Source: an uncultured bacterium (GTDB lineage Bacteria; Hydrogenedentota; Hydrogenedentia; Hydrogenedentales; Hydrogenedentaceae). Taken from it: a stretch of DNA of 58,833 nucleotides. The notes below the pieces were generated by a model, which saw nothing but the letters and a program-made list of their open reading frames with translations, was not told the origin of the DNA and searched no databases. Below are positions 9,463 to 17,095 of this stretch, piece by piece (within the stretch, counting starts at the first letter, position 1; every line of letters begins with the position of its first letter). The stretch covers positions 1-58,833 of the forward strand of contig CAKZKR010000050.1 of the NCBI GenBank assembly GCA_937124615.1. Direction: 5' to 3'. The translations under genes and the position numbers were made by a program.

Positions 9463-10113
9463 TTATCGTCTCTCTATTATTACAAGTCGGCCCCTTCTTA
9501 AGTTTTGAATATCAAATGTATCATAAATAAAATCTTTCTTGAAGGAACTATCATTGAATAATTCATGAATATGGGGTGATTGACAAAGGTAACGAGTTCC
9601 CTTTCCTAACCATTTTTGTAAAATGTGGGCGAATGGGTCGGGTTTTTCGATTCCTCTCGCTGTGAGGATATGTATCTGTTCTTTTTTTATACCGATACTT
9701 TGAAAATATTGTGGGAAAGAGTCACAAACGACTTTTGTGTTAGCAAGTTTGAACTTTGAAGCGAGCATTTGCAGGAAGCCTGCTTTTTTAGTCTTTCGCT
9801 CTATAAGTATTGCAGGGGTTTCTTTTCTTGCTATTAGTACTGGAATAGAAGGAAAACCTCCACCCGGACCTATATCCAACCATATTTTCTTTTGGGAATC
9901 ATTTATTTTATCAAAAATATAAGGAATTAGGCTTAAACTATCTTCTATATGTGTTACACAGTCATTTTCTATGTCTCTTTGTGATACGAGGCTTATATTT
10001 TTGTTCCACTCCTTCATTAGGGAGATGTATTGTTTTATATCTTTATTCCATTGCATCCAGTCTATGGAGTAATCGTTAAGTAGGTTGCTGTACAGTTTAA
10101 GATTTAATAACAT
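9463..10113 (-). CDS. rsmG: 16S rRNA (guanine527-N7)-methyltransferase RsmG (GidB)
   Basis: A 216-residue AdoMet methyltransferase that makes m7G527 in 16S rRNA. Family hallmarks in order: WNKNISLVS, then HIEDSLSLIPYI, then the AdoMet loop LDIGPGGGFPSIPVLI (usual form LDvGSGaGfPGipLAI), then ERKTKKAGFLQMLA. Length is typical. In many genomes it sits with parAB near the origin; here it stands alone, without parA, parB or mnmG beside it. The context is relevant to the parS-like and DnaA-box findings. Confidence 0.92.
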   Translation of the reverse strand: MLLNLKLYSNLLNDYSIDWMQWNKDIKQYISLMKEWNKNISLVSQRDIENDCVTHIEDSLSLIPYIFDKINDSQKKIWLDIGPGGGFPSIPVLIARKETPAILIERKTKKAGFLQMLASKFKLANTKVVCDSFPQYFQSIGIKKEQIHILTARGIEKPDPFAHILQKWLGKGTRYLCQSPHIHELFNDSSFKKDFIYDTFDIQNLRRGRLVIIERR

Positions 10114-10183
10114 TTCAAAAAATCTTGATTTTAGTTTTTATTTTATTTTAACATAGGGATATATTTTATATGAAGGGAACTAT

Positions 10184-11383
10184 ATGAATGATTATTTTTC
10201 ACGCCGAACATTATTAAAAGGATTCGTTATGGGTGCAGGAATGATGGTTAGTAGTGCTTCGTTTTCCGCACAGGAAAAGGAAGTCATCAAAGGTTTTGAT
10301 GAAACCCATTCAAATACGGACACAGAGAAGAAATGGGAGCCTTATTCGGACCGGAAAATAAAGGTAGGTATAGCGGGCTATGGTTTTTGTAAGTTTGGAG
10401 CGGTGTTTAGTTTTCAGGACCATCCGAATGTGGAGGTTGTTGCGGTAACGGATTTAATCCCGGAACGGTGTGAGGGACTGGCAAGGGATTGTCGTTGCAC
10501 AAAGACTTATCCTTCTTTAGAGGAAATGGTAAAGGACAAGGAAATAGAGGCTGTATTCGTTGCTACAGATGCTCCCAGTCATGCAAGACATTGCATCGAG
10601 GTATTAAAGCATGGGAAGCATGTCGCATCTGCAGTTCCGTCTATGTATGGTTCGCTTGAAGATGCATATGCTCTACATGAAACAGTAAAATCGACAGGTT
10701 TGAATTATATGTTGATGGAAACCAGTGCTTATCGTGATGATTGTTATGCAATGCGAACCTTATACAAGGCAGGTGCACTCGGCGAACTGGTTTATTGTGA
10801 AGGCGAATATTATCATTATATGGAACAACCCCTGGATTCTTACAAAGGATGGAGGATAGGTGTTCCCCCTCAATGGTATCCAACGCATTCTAATGCGTAC
10901 TATTGTTGTGTAAGTGGTGGATATTTTACTGAGGTTTCTTGTATGGGGATGCCATCAAAAGTACAGCATTTAATGAAGGAAAACAATGTTTATAAGAATC
11001 CGTTTGGAACAGAGATTGCCCTATTTCGTACGAAAGAAGGGGGAATGGCCCGCATGGCGGTAAGTTGGGATACGCCGGGTTTTGAAGGTGAAGTAGGTCG
11101 CGTTCGAGGACAAAAGGGGTCTGTAACGGGTATCCATTATGAAGGGGTCGTTGACATTTCTAATATCAATATCAAAAAACCTCCTTTACCACCAACTGTA
11201 GAAGCCGGGGGACACGGCGGTTCCCATGGTTATTTGACGGATGAATTTATTCGCTCTATTATAGAAAATCGTAAACCCCTTATCGATATAGCAATGGGCT
11301 TGAATTTATCTGTTTCGGGCTTTATTGCTCATCAATCCGCTCTCAAAGACGGTGAACTCCTCAAAGTTCCTGTGTTTGAATGA
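10184..11383 (+). CDS. Tat-exported Gfo/Idh/MocA-family NAD(P)-dependent oxidoreductase
   Basis: A 399-residue enzyme. Its N-terminus has a twin-arginine motif (FSRRTLLKGFVMGAG) and a hydrophobic segment. The Rossmann fold starts at KVGIAGYGFCKFGAVF (GxGxxG region) and continues EVVAVTDLIPERCEGLA and VFVATDAPSHARHCIEVLKHGKHV. The usual catalytic EKP tripeptide after 'GKHV' is replaced by AVP (ASAVPSM), so the lysine is missing, as in some divergent secreted members. The C-terminal alpha/beta domain ends in GGHGGSHGYLTDEFIRSI. Substrates in the family are sugars, inositols or their derivatives; which one is used here is not visible. It is transcribed divergently from rsmG. Confidence 0.88.
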   Translation: MNDYFSRRTLLKGFVMGAGMMVSSASFSAQEKEVIKGFDETHSNTDTEKKWEPYSDRKIKVGIAGYGFCKFGAVFSFQDHPNVEVVAVTDLIPERCEGLARDCRCTKTYPSLEEMVKDKEIEAVFVATDAPSHARHCIEVLKHGKHVASAVPSMYGSLEDAYALHETVKSTGLNYMLMETSAYRDDCYAMRTLYKAGALGELVYCEGEYYHYMEQPLDSYKGWRIGVPPQWYPTHSNAYYCCVSGGYFTEVSCMGMPSKVQHLMKENNVYKNPFGTEIALFRTKEGGMARMAVSWDTPGFEGEVGRVRGQKGSVTGIHYEGVVDISNINIKKPPLPPTVEAGGHGGSHGYLTDEFIRSIIENRKPLIDIAMGLNLSVSGFIAHQSALKDGELLKVPVFE

Positions 11384-11600
11384 AAGGGATCCATATAATA
11401 TTTTTTTCTTTTTTAGAACCTTTTAAAATTTGTTGATTTTATAAACACATTTCCAGACATAACTTTTTTAAGACGAATCCATTAAATACGAATATAAGTT
11501 TGTGTAGGGATTTCCTGAGTAATATTTATCGCATCTGTCATTGGGCTGTATGTTTATCTTTATTTTGGTGATGGGGTTTTATGTAGAATTTTTTGTTTTT

Positions 11601-12563
11601 TCAAGATGGGGTTTCGGGAAGGTCGATGGTTGTATTTAAGACGACGGTTCGGAACAATAGTTTACGGATTGTAATTGTTATTTTTGTTATTTCGGGAAAG
11701 TTTTGTTTGATACATTGTGTATCCATGATAAAACTTTTTTCAGAACCGGGGGATATTTGTATGTATGAATTTGTAACAGGTGTGAACAATCCATCATCTA
11801 TGAAAAGGCAATTTAATGGGATTTGTAAATATGTCTTTTTTTGTCCGGATGTTGTTTCCGCAGAACATTCTAATAAATAGACATAGGGGGCAAATTCCCA
11901 TTGGTTTTGTTGTGTTAGACAGAGTTTTGTATTTAGCATGGCCTGATTATGAATATATATGATGTGTCTGTGTTCGGATTGTAGAGGAGTATATTTAAAA
12001 AGGGGTTGTTGATTTTTTGTGTTCCATGTCCAGATAAGATACACGGAAATAACGAGAATGAGAAAACAAATACTCATCTGTCCAATATTGCTAATAAATA
12101 CTGCTCGCAGAATCGACCGGAAGGTCATTTGTAAGAATTTTTCGACGGGAACAACATTTTGCAAGGGTATTTCTTGTATGGTTCTCTTGTCGATAGGGGT
12201 ATCTCCATGTATTTCTTCAAGAATTGGGCTTGTTTCGTCTGTGGGATATTGTAGAAGTTTTCTGTAAAATTGTATTTGTCTTTTTACTTCTTCATTATGG
12301 TTGTAAATTTGTTGATGAATTTGATTGGCTTCTTCCGGTGAATATTCACCGTTCTTAACTTTTTGTATTAATGCTTCTTGCTGTTGTTGTAGAAGGGCTC
12401 GTTGTTTTACGAGACTTTCAATCCGATGGTAGCATTTTTTCTGGAATTCTTTTTTCTGGTCTTCCCAGAATTGAAGTTTTTTAGGGTCGCCTTCCTGCCA
12501 TGCCTGTTCTGCATTTTTATAAATCCATGCAATTGTTTCTTGTGTGGGTTCGAGGTCGTTCAT
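11601..12563 (-). CDS. Hypothetical single-pass membrane protein with N-terminal coiled coil
   Basis: A 320-residue protein that I do not recognise. Residues about 15-105 are highly charged and Gln-rich (KKLQFWEDQKKEFQKK, LLQQQQEALIQKVKNGEYS) and probably form a coiled coil in the cytoplasm. One membrane helix lies at about 164-183 (SICFLILVISVYLIWTW). The remaining ~135 residues would be outside, with a beta-rich look. The ATG overlaps the pyrG stop by four bases (ATGA), so it is translated as the last gene of the kdsB-pyrG operon. The function is unknown. Confidence 0.75.
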   Translation of the reverse strand: MNDLEPTQETIAWIYKNAEQAWQEGDPKKLQFWEDQKKEFQKKCYHRIESLVKQRALLQQQQEALIQKVKNGEYSPEEANQIHQQIYNHNEEVKRQIQFYRKLLQYPTDETSPILEEIHGDTPIDKRTIQEIPLQNVVPVEKFLQMTFRSILRAVFISNIGQMSICFLILVISVYLIWTWNTKNQQPLFKYTPLQSEHRHIIYIHNQAMLNTKLCLTQQNQWEFAPYVYLLECSAETTSGQKKTYLQIPLNCLFIDDGLFTPVTNSYIQISPGSEKSFIMDTQCIKQNFPEITKITITIRKLLFRTVVLNTTIDLPETPS

Positions 12564-14224
12564 TTCATATTTTTATATTGCAGAGCAGATTTTATAAAGG
12601 CACAAAATAGGGGTTGGGGTTTTAGGGGTGTGCTTTTGAATTCAGGATGGAATTGGCAGGCACAGAACCAGGGATGAATGTCGGTCTTGAGTTCAATTAT
12701 TTCTGTTAATTCTTCTTCCATGTCCATGAATTTTCTATGATGGATCCCGCTGATAATCATGCCTGCTTTTTCTATGAAATCTTTACGGTAGGCGTTGTTG
12801 AATTCGTAGCGATGTCGATGTCGCTCATAAATCAGGGTCTGGGCGTATGCTTTATATGCCCGTGTATCCGGTTGTAATTCGCAGGGATAGGCACCCAATC
12901 GCATCGTTCCACCTTTTGATGAGACGCCTTTTTGTTCTGTCAGGAGCGATATAACAGGATGGGGTGTTTGAGGATTAACCTCCGTTGTATGGGCATTTTT
13001 CAAGCCCAAACAATTTCTTGCCATCTCTATTACCGCTACCTGCATGCCCAGGCATATACCAAAATATGGGATACGGTTTTCACGGGCGAACCGTGCCACA
13101 TTGATTTTTCCTTCAATTCCGCGTGTGCCAAAACCGGGTCCTATTAAAATTCCATGATACCCCTGTAGCACCTCTTCTGGTTTTTCTTTTCCGGGGTCAA
13201 ACCGTTCTGAGTCAATCCATTCATATTTTACTTTACAGTTATTAGCGATACCTGCATGTACAAATGCTTCATTAATACTCTTATAGGCATCTCCATGCCC
13301 TGTATATTTACCAACAGCGGCGATATGCACTTCTTCTGTTGCGGAGAGCATCCGATTCACAATATCTATCCATTCTGAGAGGTCGCCTTCGCGCACTTCA
13401 AGTCCTAATATCTTTAAGACGGTAACATCCAGATTTTGCTCTTTGAAATTCAAAGGGATTGCATAGATAGGGGAGATGTCCTGGGCATTAATAATACCTT
13501 CTTCGGGGACATCGCAAAATAACGCTACTTTCTGTCGTTGTTCTTTTTCGAGTTTGCTAATCCCTGTGCGACAGATGATAATATTCGGCTGGATACCAAT
13601 ATCACGTAAGGCACGGACGCTATGTTGTGTAGGTTTTGTTTTTAATTCATTTGCCGCTTCAATATATGGAACGAGAGTTACATGGATAAAACAGCAATTT
13701 TCGGGACCGACTTCCAGACGGAACTGCCGTAATGCTTCGAGGAATGGAAGGCTTTCAATATCGCCAACTGTTCCACCGATTTCGATAATAGCAATATCTA
13801 CATCGTCTTCATCGACGGTTAGGGCCCGAATACGGTTTTTTATTTCATCGGTAATATGGGGGATAACCTGAACCGTTTTACCTAAATAAGCTCCGTCTCG
13901 TTCTTTTTGAATTACCGCGTTATAAATAGCTCCTGTGGTGGTATTGCTTCTTCGGGACAACTTTGCATGTGTAAATCGTTGATAGTGTCCGAGGTCTAAA
14001 TCTGTTTCGGCTCCGTCGTCTGTTACGAAGACTTCTCCATGTTCGAACGGATTCATCGTGCCCGGGTCCACATTAATATAAGGGTCCATTTTCATAATAG
14101 CGATTTTATAACCACGCGACTCCAAAAGCAATCCTAAACTGGCACAGGCAATCCCTTTACCGATAGAAGAGACAACTCCTCCTGTGGTAAAGATATATTT
14201 CAACGGTAGTTTTGTATTGGCCAT
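12560..14224 (-). CDS. pyrG: CTP synthase
   Basis: A 554-residue enzyme that converts UTP, ATP and glutamine to CTP. The N-terminal amidoligase domain starts KYIFTTGGVVSSIGKGI (P-loop) and continues MDPYINVDPGTMNPFEHGEVFVTDDG. The C-terminal class I glutamine amidotransferase has the nucleophile C391 in YFGICLGMQVA and the later FHPEFKS histidine and glutamate. Length matches the family. The stop of kdsB directly abuts its ATG (14224/14225), so the two are co-transcribed. CTP is the substrate of KdsB, a sensible pairing. The GATase loop reads GPGFGTRGIEGKI, normal for PyrG. Confidence 0.97.
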   Translation of the reverse strand: MANTKLPLKYIFTTGGVVSSIGKGIACASLGLLLESRGYKIAIMKMDPYINVDPGTMNPFEHGEVFVTDDGAETDLDLGHYQRFTHAKLSRRSNTTTGAIYNAVIQKERDGAYLGKTVQVIPHITDEIKNRIRALTVDEDDVDIAIIEIGGTVGDIESLPFLEALRQFRLEVGPENCCFIHVTLVPYIEAANELKTKPTQHSVRALRDIGIQPNIIICRTGISKLEKEQRQKVALFCDVPEEGIINAQDISPIYAIPLNFKEQNLDVTVLKILGLEVREGDLSEWIDIVNRMLSATEEVHIAAVGKYTGHGDAYKSINEAFVHAGIANNCKVKYEWIDSERFDPGKEKPEEVLQGYHGILIGPGFGTRGIEGKINVARFARENRIPYFGICLGMQVAVIEMARNCLGLKNAHTTEVNPQTPHPVISLLTEQKGVSSKGGTMRLGAYPCELQPDTRAYKAYAQTLIYERHRHRYEFNNAYRKDFIEKAGMIISGIHHRKFMDMEEELTEIIELKTDIHPWFCACQFHPEFKSTPLKPQPLFCAFIKSALQYKNMK

Positions 14225-15013
14225 CTATACATCCTTATCTCTTGATTTGAGGATTTTTTCAACATGTATTAAATCTTCGGGTGTATCTACGCCTAATGCT
14301 TCATAGTCTGTTGGAACCACAGCCATTGAGTAGCCATTTTCAAGTACTCGCAATTGTTCCAATTTTTCCAACTTTTCCAGAGGTGTCTGGGGTAGTTTTG
14401 ATATATGAAGCAGAAAGTCTCTACGGTAGACATACAGACCAATATGTTGCCAATATACCCCTTTGATATTTTGTCTTTGTTCCTCATCTCGGATATAAGG
14501 GATAGGAGAACGAGAAAAATATATTGCATGACCCTTTTGATTGGTGATGACTTTAACCACATTGGGGTTTTGTATCCATGCAGGGTCGGTGATATTTCGG
14601 CAGGCGGTTGACATTTGCAGTTGCTCATTTTCCAATAACGGTTTGACGGTTGCGTCGATACATTCCGGGGGAAGCAAGGGCTCATCTCCCTGCACATTAA
14701 CGATAATATCTTCGGTCCTTTTTTCGGCTACTTCTGCGATACGGTCTGTTCCACTGGCATGGTCTGCTCTTGTCATTATAACGGGAACACCCAGCGGTTC
14801 TAATGCTAATTGAATGCGTTCATCATCCGTAGCCACCCATACTTCTCCCACGCATTTTGCTTTCTTGGCCTGACGATATACATGATACACTAACGGATAG
14901 CCACATAAATTCACAAGCATTTTGCCGGGGAAACGAGTGGAACCATAGCGGGCTGGAATAACTACCAATACGGATTTCTTTATCGACTCTGAGATATTAC
15001 CTCCTTGTTCCAT
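14225..15013 (-). CDS. kdsB: 3-deoxy-manno-octulosonate cytidylyltransferase (CMP-Kdo synthetase)
   Basis: A 262-residue nucleotidyltransferase that activates Kdo with CTP for lipid A-core synthesis. Motifs: VVIPARYGSTRFPGKML at the nucleotide-binding N-terminus, then VATDDERI, then VNVQGDEPLLPP (metal-binding aspartate) and GLYVYRRDFLL. Family length is about 245-255. AGGG lies seven bases before the ATG. It is the first gene of kdsB-pyrG-(membrane protein). Its presence implies a lipopolysaccharide-bearing outer membrane. Confidence 0.95.
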   Translation of the reverse strand: MEQGGNISESIKKSVLVVIPARYGSTRFPGKMLVNLCGYPLVYHVYRQAKKAKCVGEVWVATDDERIQLALEPLGVPVIMTRADHASGTDRIAEVAEKRTEDIIVNVQGDEPLLPPECIDATVKPLLENEQLQMSTACRNITDPAWIQNPNVVKVITNQKGHAIYFSRSPIPYIRDEEQRQNIKGVYWQHIGLYVYRRDFLLHISKLPQTPLEKLEKLEQLRVLENGYSMAVVPTDYEALGVDTPEDLIHVEKILKSRDKDV

Positions 15014-15269
15014 TGTTTAACCCTGAATGTAGTTTATTAAATTAAAAAAATATCCCATTCTTCCAAACCCTGTCTTTCTTATGTATCAAAAAGAAACTTT
15101 TCTATTTCGTTTAAATTATCACAATTTGTTATTCCTGTTCAATACTGTATTCCATATTGCTAAAACAGGCTTTTTTGAATGGAGAATCTGGATATAGCGA
15201 CGCAAAGTTAAAAAAAAATGTATTTACTTAAAATAAATCGATTAATATATGAAGGGATATAGGAACTTT

Positions 15270-15710
15270 TTATTGCATTCCGGTATTGGGATTCATTCCT
15301 GTTTGCCGTAATTGCGCTTCGTGATATTGTTGTGTGCGAACCAGATAGATTTCTTGTAATTGAGCAATGGAATTATTAATAACTCCCTCTTCTTGGGGTA
15401 AGAGATTTCCCTTTGTTTTGTCGCGTAATACCATCAGTAAATCAATAAAGAATTGGGCTTGTTCTAAATCGATAACGACTTGCTGTGACCCTTGAGGGGC
15501 AATAACACCTAAAGCCAGCATTGCGTCTGTGGTCAAAATACCCACAATAGTTTCAAAAGAGGGGGTTATAGATTCTTCGGGAGAAATCTTACCACTTTCT
15601 GGTGTTTTTGTTTTTCCTTCCTCTATCTTCTTTTGAAGTTCCTCTTTTTCCTTCTGGACTTTTGTCTTCCAATCTTCATCAATGATAATTTTCTTTTCTT
15701 CGTTGCTCAC
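15270..15710 (-). CDS. DUF1844 domain protein
   Basis: A 146-residue soluble protein of unknown function. Residues 1-50 are charged and probably disordered (KEKEELQKKIEEGKTKTP). The conserved part runs from about 55: GILTTDAMLALGVIAPQG, DLEQAQFFIDLLMVLRDKTKGNL, then a final helix, matching the DUF1844 pattern (GLxP...DLxxAKxxIDxLxxLxxKTKGNL). The start is GTG (15710), with AGGGAG eight bases upstream; the only nearby ATG hits an immediate stop. About 250 bp to kdsB hold nothing I can assign. The family is common in Planctomycetes, Acidobacteria and relatives. Confidence 0.85.
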   Translation of the reverse strand: MSNEEKKIIIDEDWKTKVQKEKEELQKKIEEGKTKTPESGKISPEESITPSFETIVGILTTDAMLALGVIAPQGSQQVVIDLEQAQFFIDLLMVLRDKTKGNLLPQEEGVINNSIAQLQEIYLVRTQQYHEAQLRQTGMNPNTGMQ

Positions 15711-15746
15711 ATCTATTCTCCCTTGTAAATAGGTTTAATACCATTT

Positions 15747-15796
15747 AAAAACCCCTATATCGGAAAAGGATATTATCCTTTCCGTATAGGGGTTTT
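15747..15796 (-). terminator. Long-stem terminator downstream of the COX24-like gene
   Basis: A near-perfect inverted repeat of about 23 bp per arm (AAAACCCCTATA...GGATA / TATCC...TATAGGGGTTTT) with two single-base bulges. On the minus strand it is followed by TTTTTAAA. It would end transcription from ndk and the small gene. Confidence 0.85.
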
Positions 15797-15807
15797 GTCT
15801 GTTCTAA

Positions 15808-15900
15808 TTATTTTTTATTTTTATGACGATTCAAGCGTCTCTTCTTTTTGCGTTTGTGTTTATTAATCTTGCGTTTGCGAACTTTTCTTCCACCGGCCAC
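15808..15900 (-). CDS. 30-residue basic protein, COX24/AURKAIP1-like (putative small-subunit ribosomal protein)
   Basis: A tiny gene: GTG start at 15900, AGGAG eight bases upstream, TAA at 15808-15810. The product starts MAGGRKVRKRKINKHKRKK and ends RRLNRHKNKK; 18 of 30 residues are Lys or Arg. The K-x-x-KHKRKK core matches bacterial 'AURKAIP1/COX24 domain' proteins (mitochondrial mS38 relatives), which are thought to be small-ribosomal-subunit proteins. It sits between ndk and a strong terminator. Its ribosome-binding site, composition and terminator argue that it is real despite its size. Confidence 0.8.
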   Translation of the reverse strand: MAGGRKVRKRKINKHKRKKKRRLNRHKNKK

Positions 15901-15951
15901 GAATAATACTCCTTTTATTAGATTTTGGATTTATTAAAAATTATATCCCTT

Positions 15952-16410
15952 TTACTTCGTTGTTAACCATTTTTCATCGTCCGCTTTATATTCTAATATA
16001 TCCTGTGGCGTAAAATAAAGTGATATTTCACGCTGAGCGGATTCAGGTTTATCGGAAGCATGGACGATGTTCATTTGTGTTATAAGGGCAAAATCTCCAC
16101 GGATAGTTCCGGGAGCTGATTTCAATGGATTGGTATTACCTATCATACTACGGACTTGATTAATTGCATCTTCACCTTCCCAGACCATCTGAACCGTAGG
16201 GCCGGAACAAATAAAGGCCACTAAACTTTCAAAAAAGTCTTTTTCTTTATGTTCCTGATAGTGTTCCTCCGCTTTTTCACGGGTCAATATCTGAATTTTT
16301 ATTGCGAGTAATTTCAGACCTCGTTGTTCTAATCGGCGGATACACTCGCCGATAAGACGGCGGGCTACACCGTCGGGTTTAATCATGACAAAAGTCCGCT
16401 CTATTGGCAT
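15952..16410 (-). CDS. ndk: Nucleoside-diphosphate kinase
   Basis: A 152-residue enzyme that balances NTP pools by transferring the gamma phosphate through a phosphohistidine. It begins [18 protein letters not shown]. The catalytic histidine is H117 in [16 protein letters not shown], the signature NxxHxSDxxExAxREI of the family. Length is slightly over the usual 140-150. It is divergent from coaD, with a recognisable promoter (16448-16477) and GGAG before the ATG. It is probably co-transcribed with the COX24-like gene. Confidence 0.97.
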   Translation of the reverse strand: MPIERTFVMIKPDGVARRLIGECIRRLEQRGLKLLAIKIQILTREKAEEHYQEHKEKDFFESLVAFICSGPTVQMVWEGEDAINQVRSMIGNTNPLKSAPGTIRGDFALITQMNIVHASDKPESAQREISLYFTPQDILEYKADDEKWLTTK

Positions 16411-16447
16411 TTTATGGGAACTCCTCGAAAAAATAATGTGGCCTATT

Positions 16448-16477
16448 ATTATAGTATAAAGGTTTTGGTTCTTTCAA
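16448..16477 (-). promoter_or_regulatory. Sigma-70-type promoter of ndk
   Basis: Minus strand: -35 TTGAAA (16472-16477), 18-bp spacer, -10 TATAAT (16448-16453), about 40 bp before the ndk ATG. Confidence 0.5.
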
Positions 16478-16489
16478 ACACAAGGTTTT

Positions 16490-16505
16490 GTCGGACAGGT
16501 CGGAC
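16490..16505. repeat. Two-unit 9-bp repeat, GTCGGACAG GTCGGAC
   Basis: A short member of the dispersed 9-bp repeat family, in the divergent gap between ndk and coaD. The other arrays are at 28985, 55034 and 58193. Confidence 0.7.
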
Positions 16506-16596
16506 TAATTTTTATTCTTTAAAACTCTTTTGGCATAATGGTAGTCAAAGTAAAAATTTATCTTAACGAATAATAGGTTAAAAGGGATTTTTTGTC

Positions 16597-17085
16597 ATGT
16601 CGGAACGCATCGCTTTGTATCCGGGTAGTTTTGACCCTCCTACATTGGGGCATATTGACCTAATATACCGTGCCCGCCGTATTTTCGACCGTGTTATCGT
16701 TGCAGTTGCAATTAACGAAGCGAAGAGCTCTTTATTTACTGTCGAGGAGCGGATAAAAATGTTAGAGGAAGAATTAAATAGTACTCCGGATATTGAAGTT
16801 ACAAGTTTCATTGGACTATCTGTGGAATTTGCGAAGAAATGTGGAGCCCAGGCACTTATTCGTGGATTGCGTGTTGTGTCTGACTTTGAGTTTGAATTGA
16901 GTCTGGCAATCAATAATCAAAAATTAAATCCAAGTATTGATACGGTTTGCCTGATGCCCAGTGAGCCGTACTTATTTTTAAGTTCGCGTCAAGTTAAGGA
17001 AATTGTTCGTTTTGGCGGAAGTGTATCGCATTATGTTTCTCCGCGAATCGAGCAAAAACTTCGTGAACGCCTGCTGGCAAAATAA
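16597..17085 (+). CDS. coaD: Phosphopantetheine adenylyltransferase
   Basis: A 162-residue enzyme of coenzyme A synthesis that joins 4'-phosphopantetheine and ATP to give dephospho-CoA. Motifs: ALYPGSFDPPTLGHIDLI (TxGH nucleotidyltransferase motif), the RGLRVVSDFEFEL loop (family RGLRxxxDFExE), and SSRQVKEIVRFGG (SSxxVKE). Length is typical. It converges with the large hydrolase gene, with 10 bp between stops. Confidence 0.96.
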   Translation: MSERIALYPGSFDPPTLGHIDLIYRARRIFDRVIVAVAINEAKSSLFTVEERIKMLEEELNSTPDIEVTSFIGLSVEFAKKCGAQALIRGLRVVSDFEFELSLAINNQKLNPSIDTVCLMPSEPYLFLSSRQVKEIVRFGGSVSHYVSPRIEQKLRERLLAK

Positions 17086-17095
17086 CTTCGATAGT

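Noticed and set aside
11593-11880. Plus-strand open frame opposite the coiled-coil membrane protein
   Set aside because: The minus-strand frame is longer and is coupled to pyrG by a 4-bp overlap.
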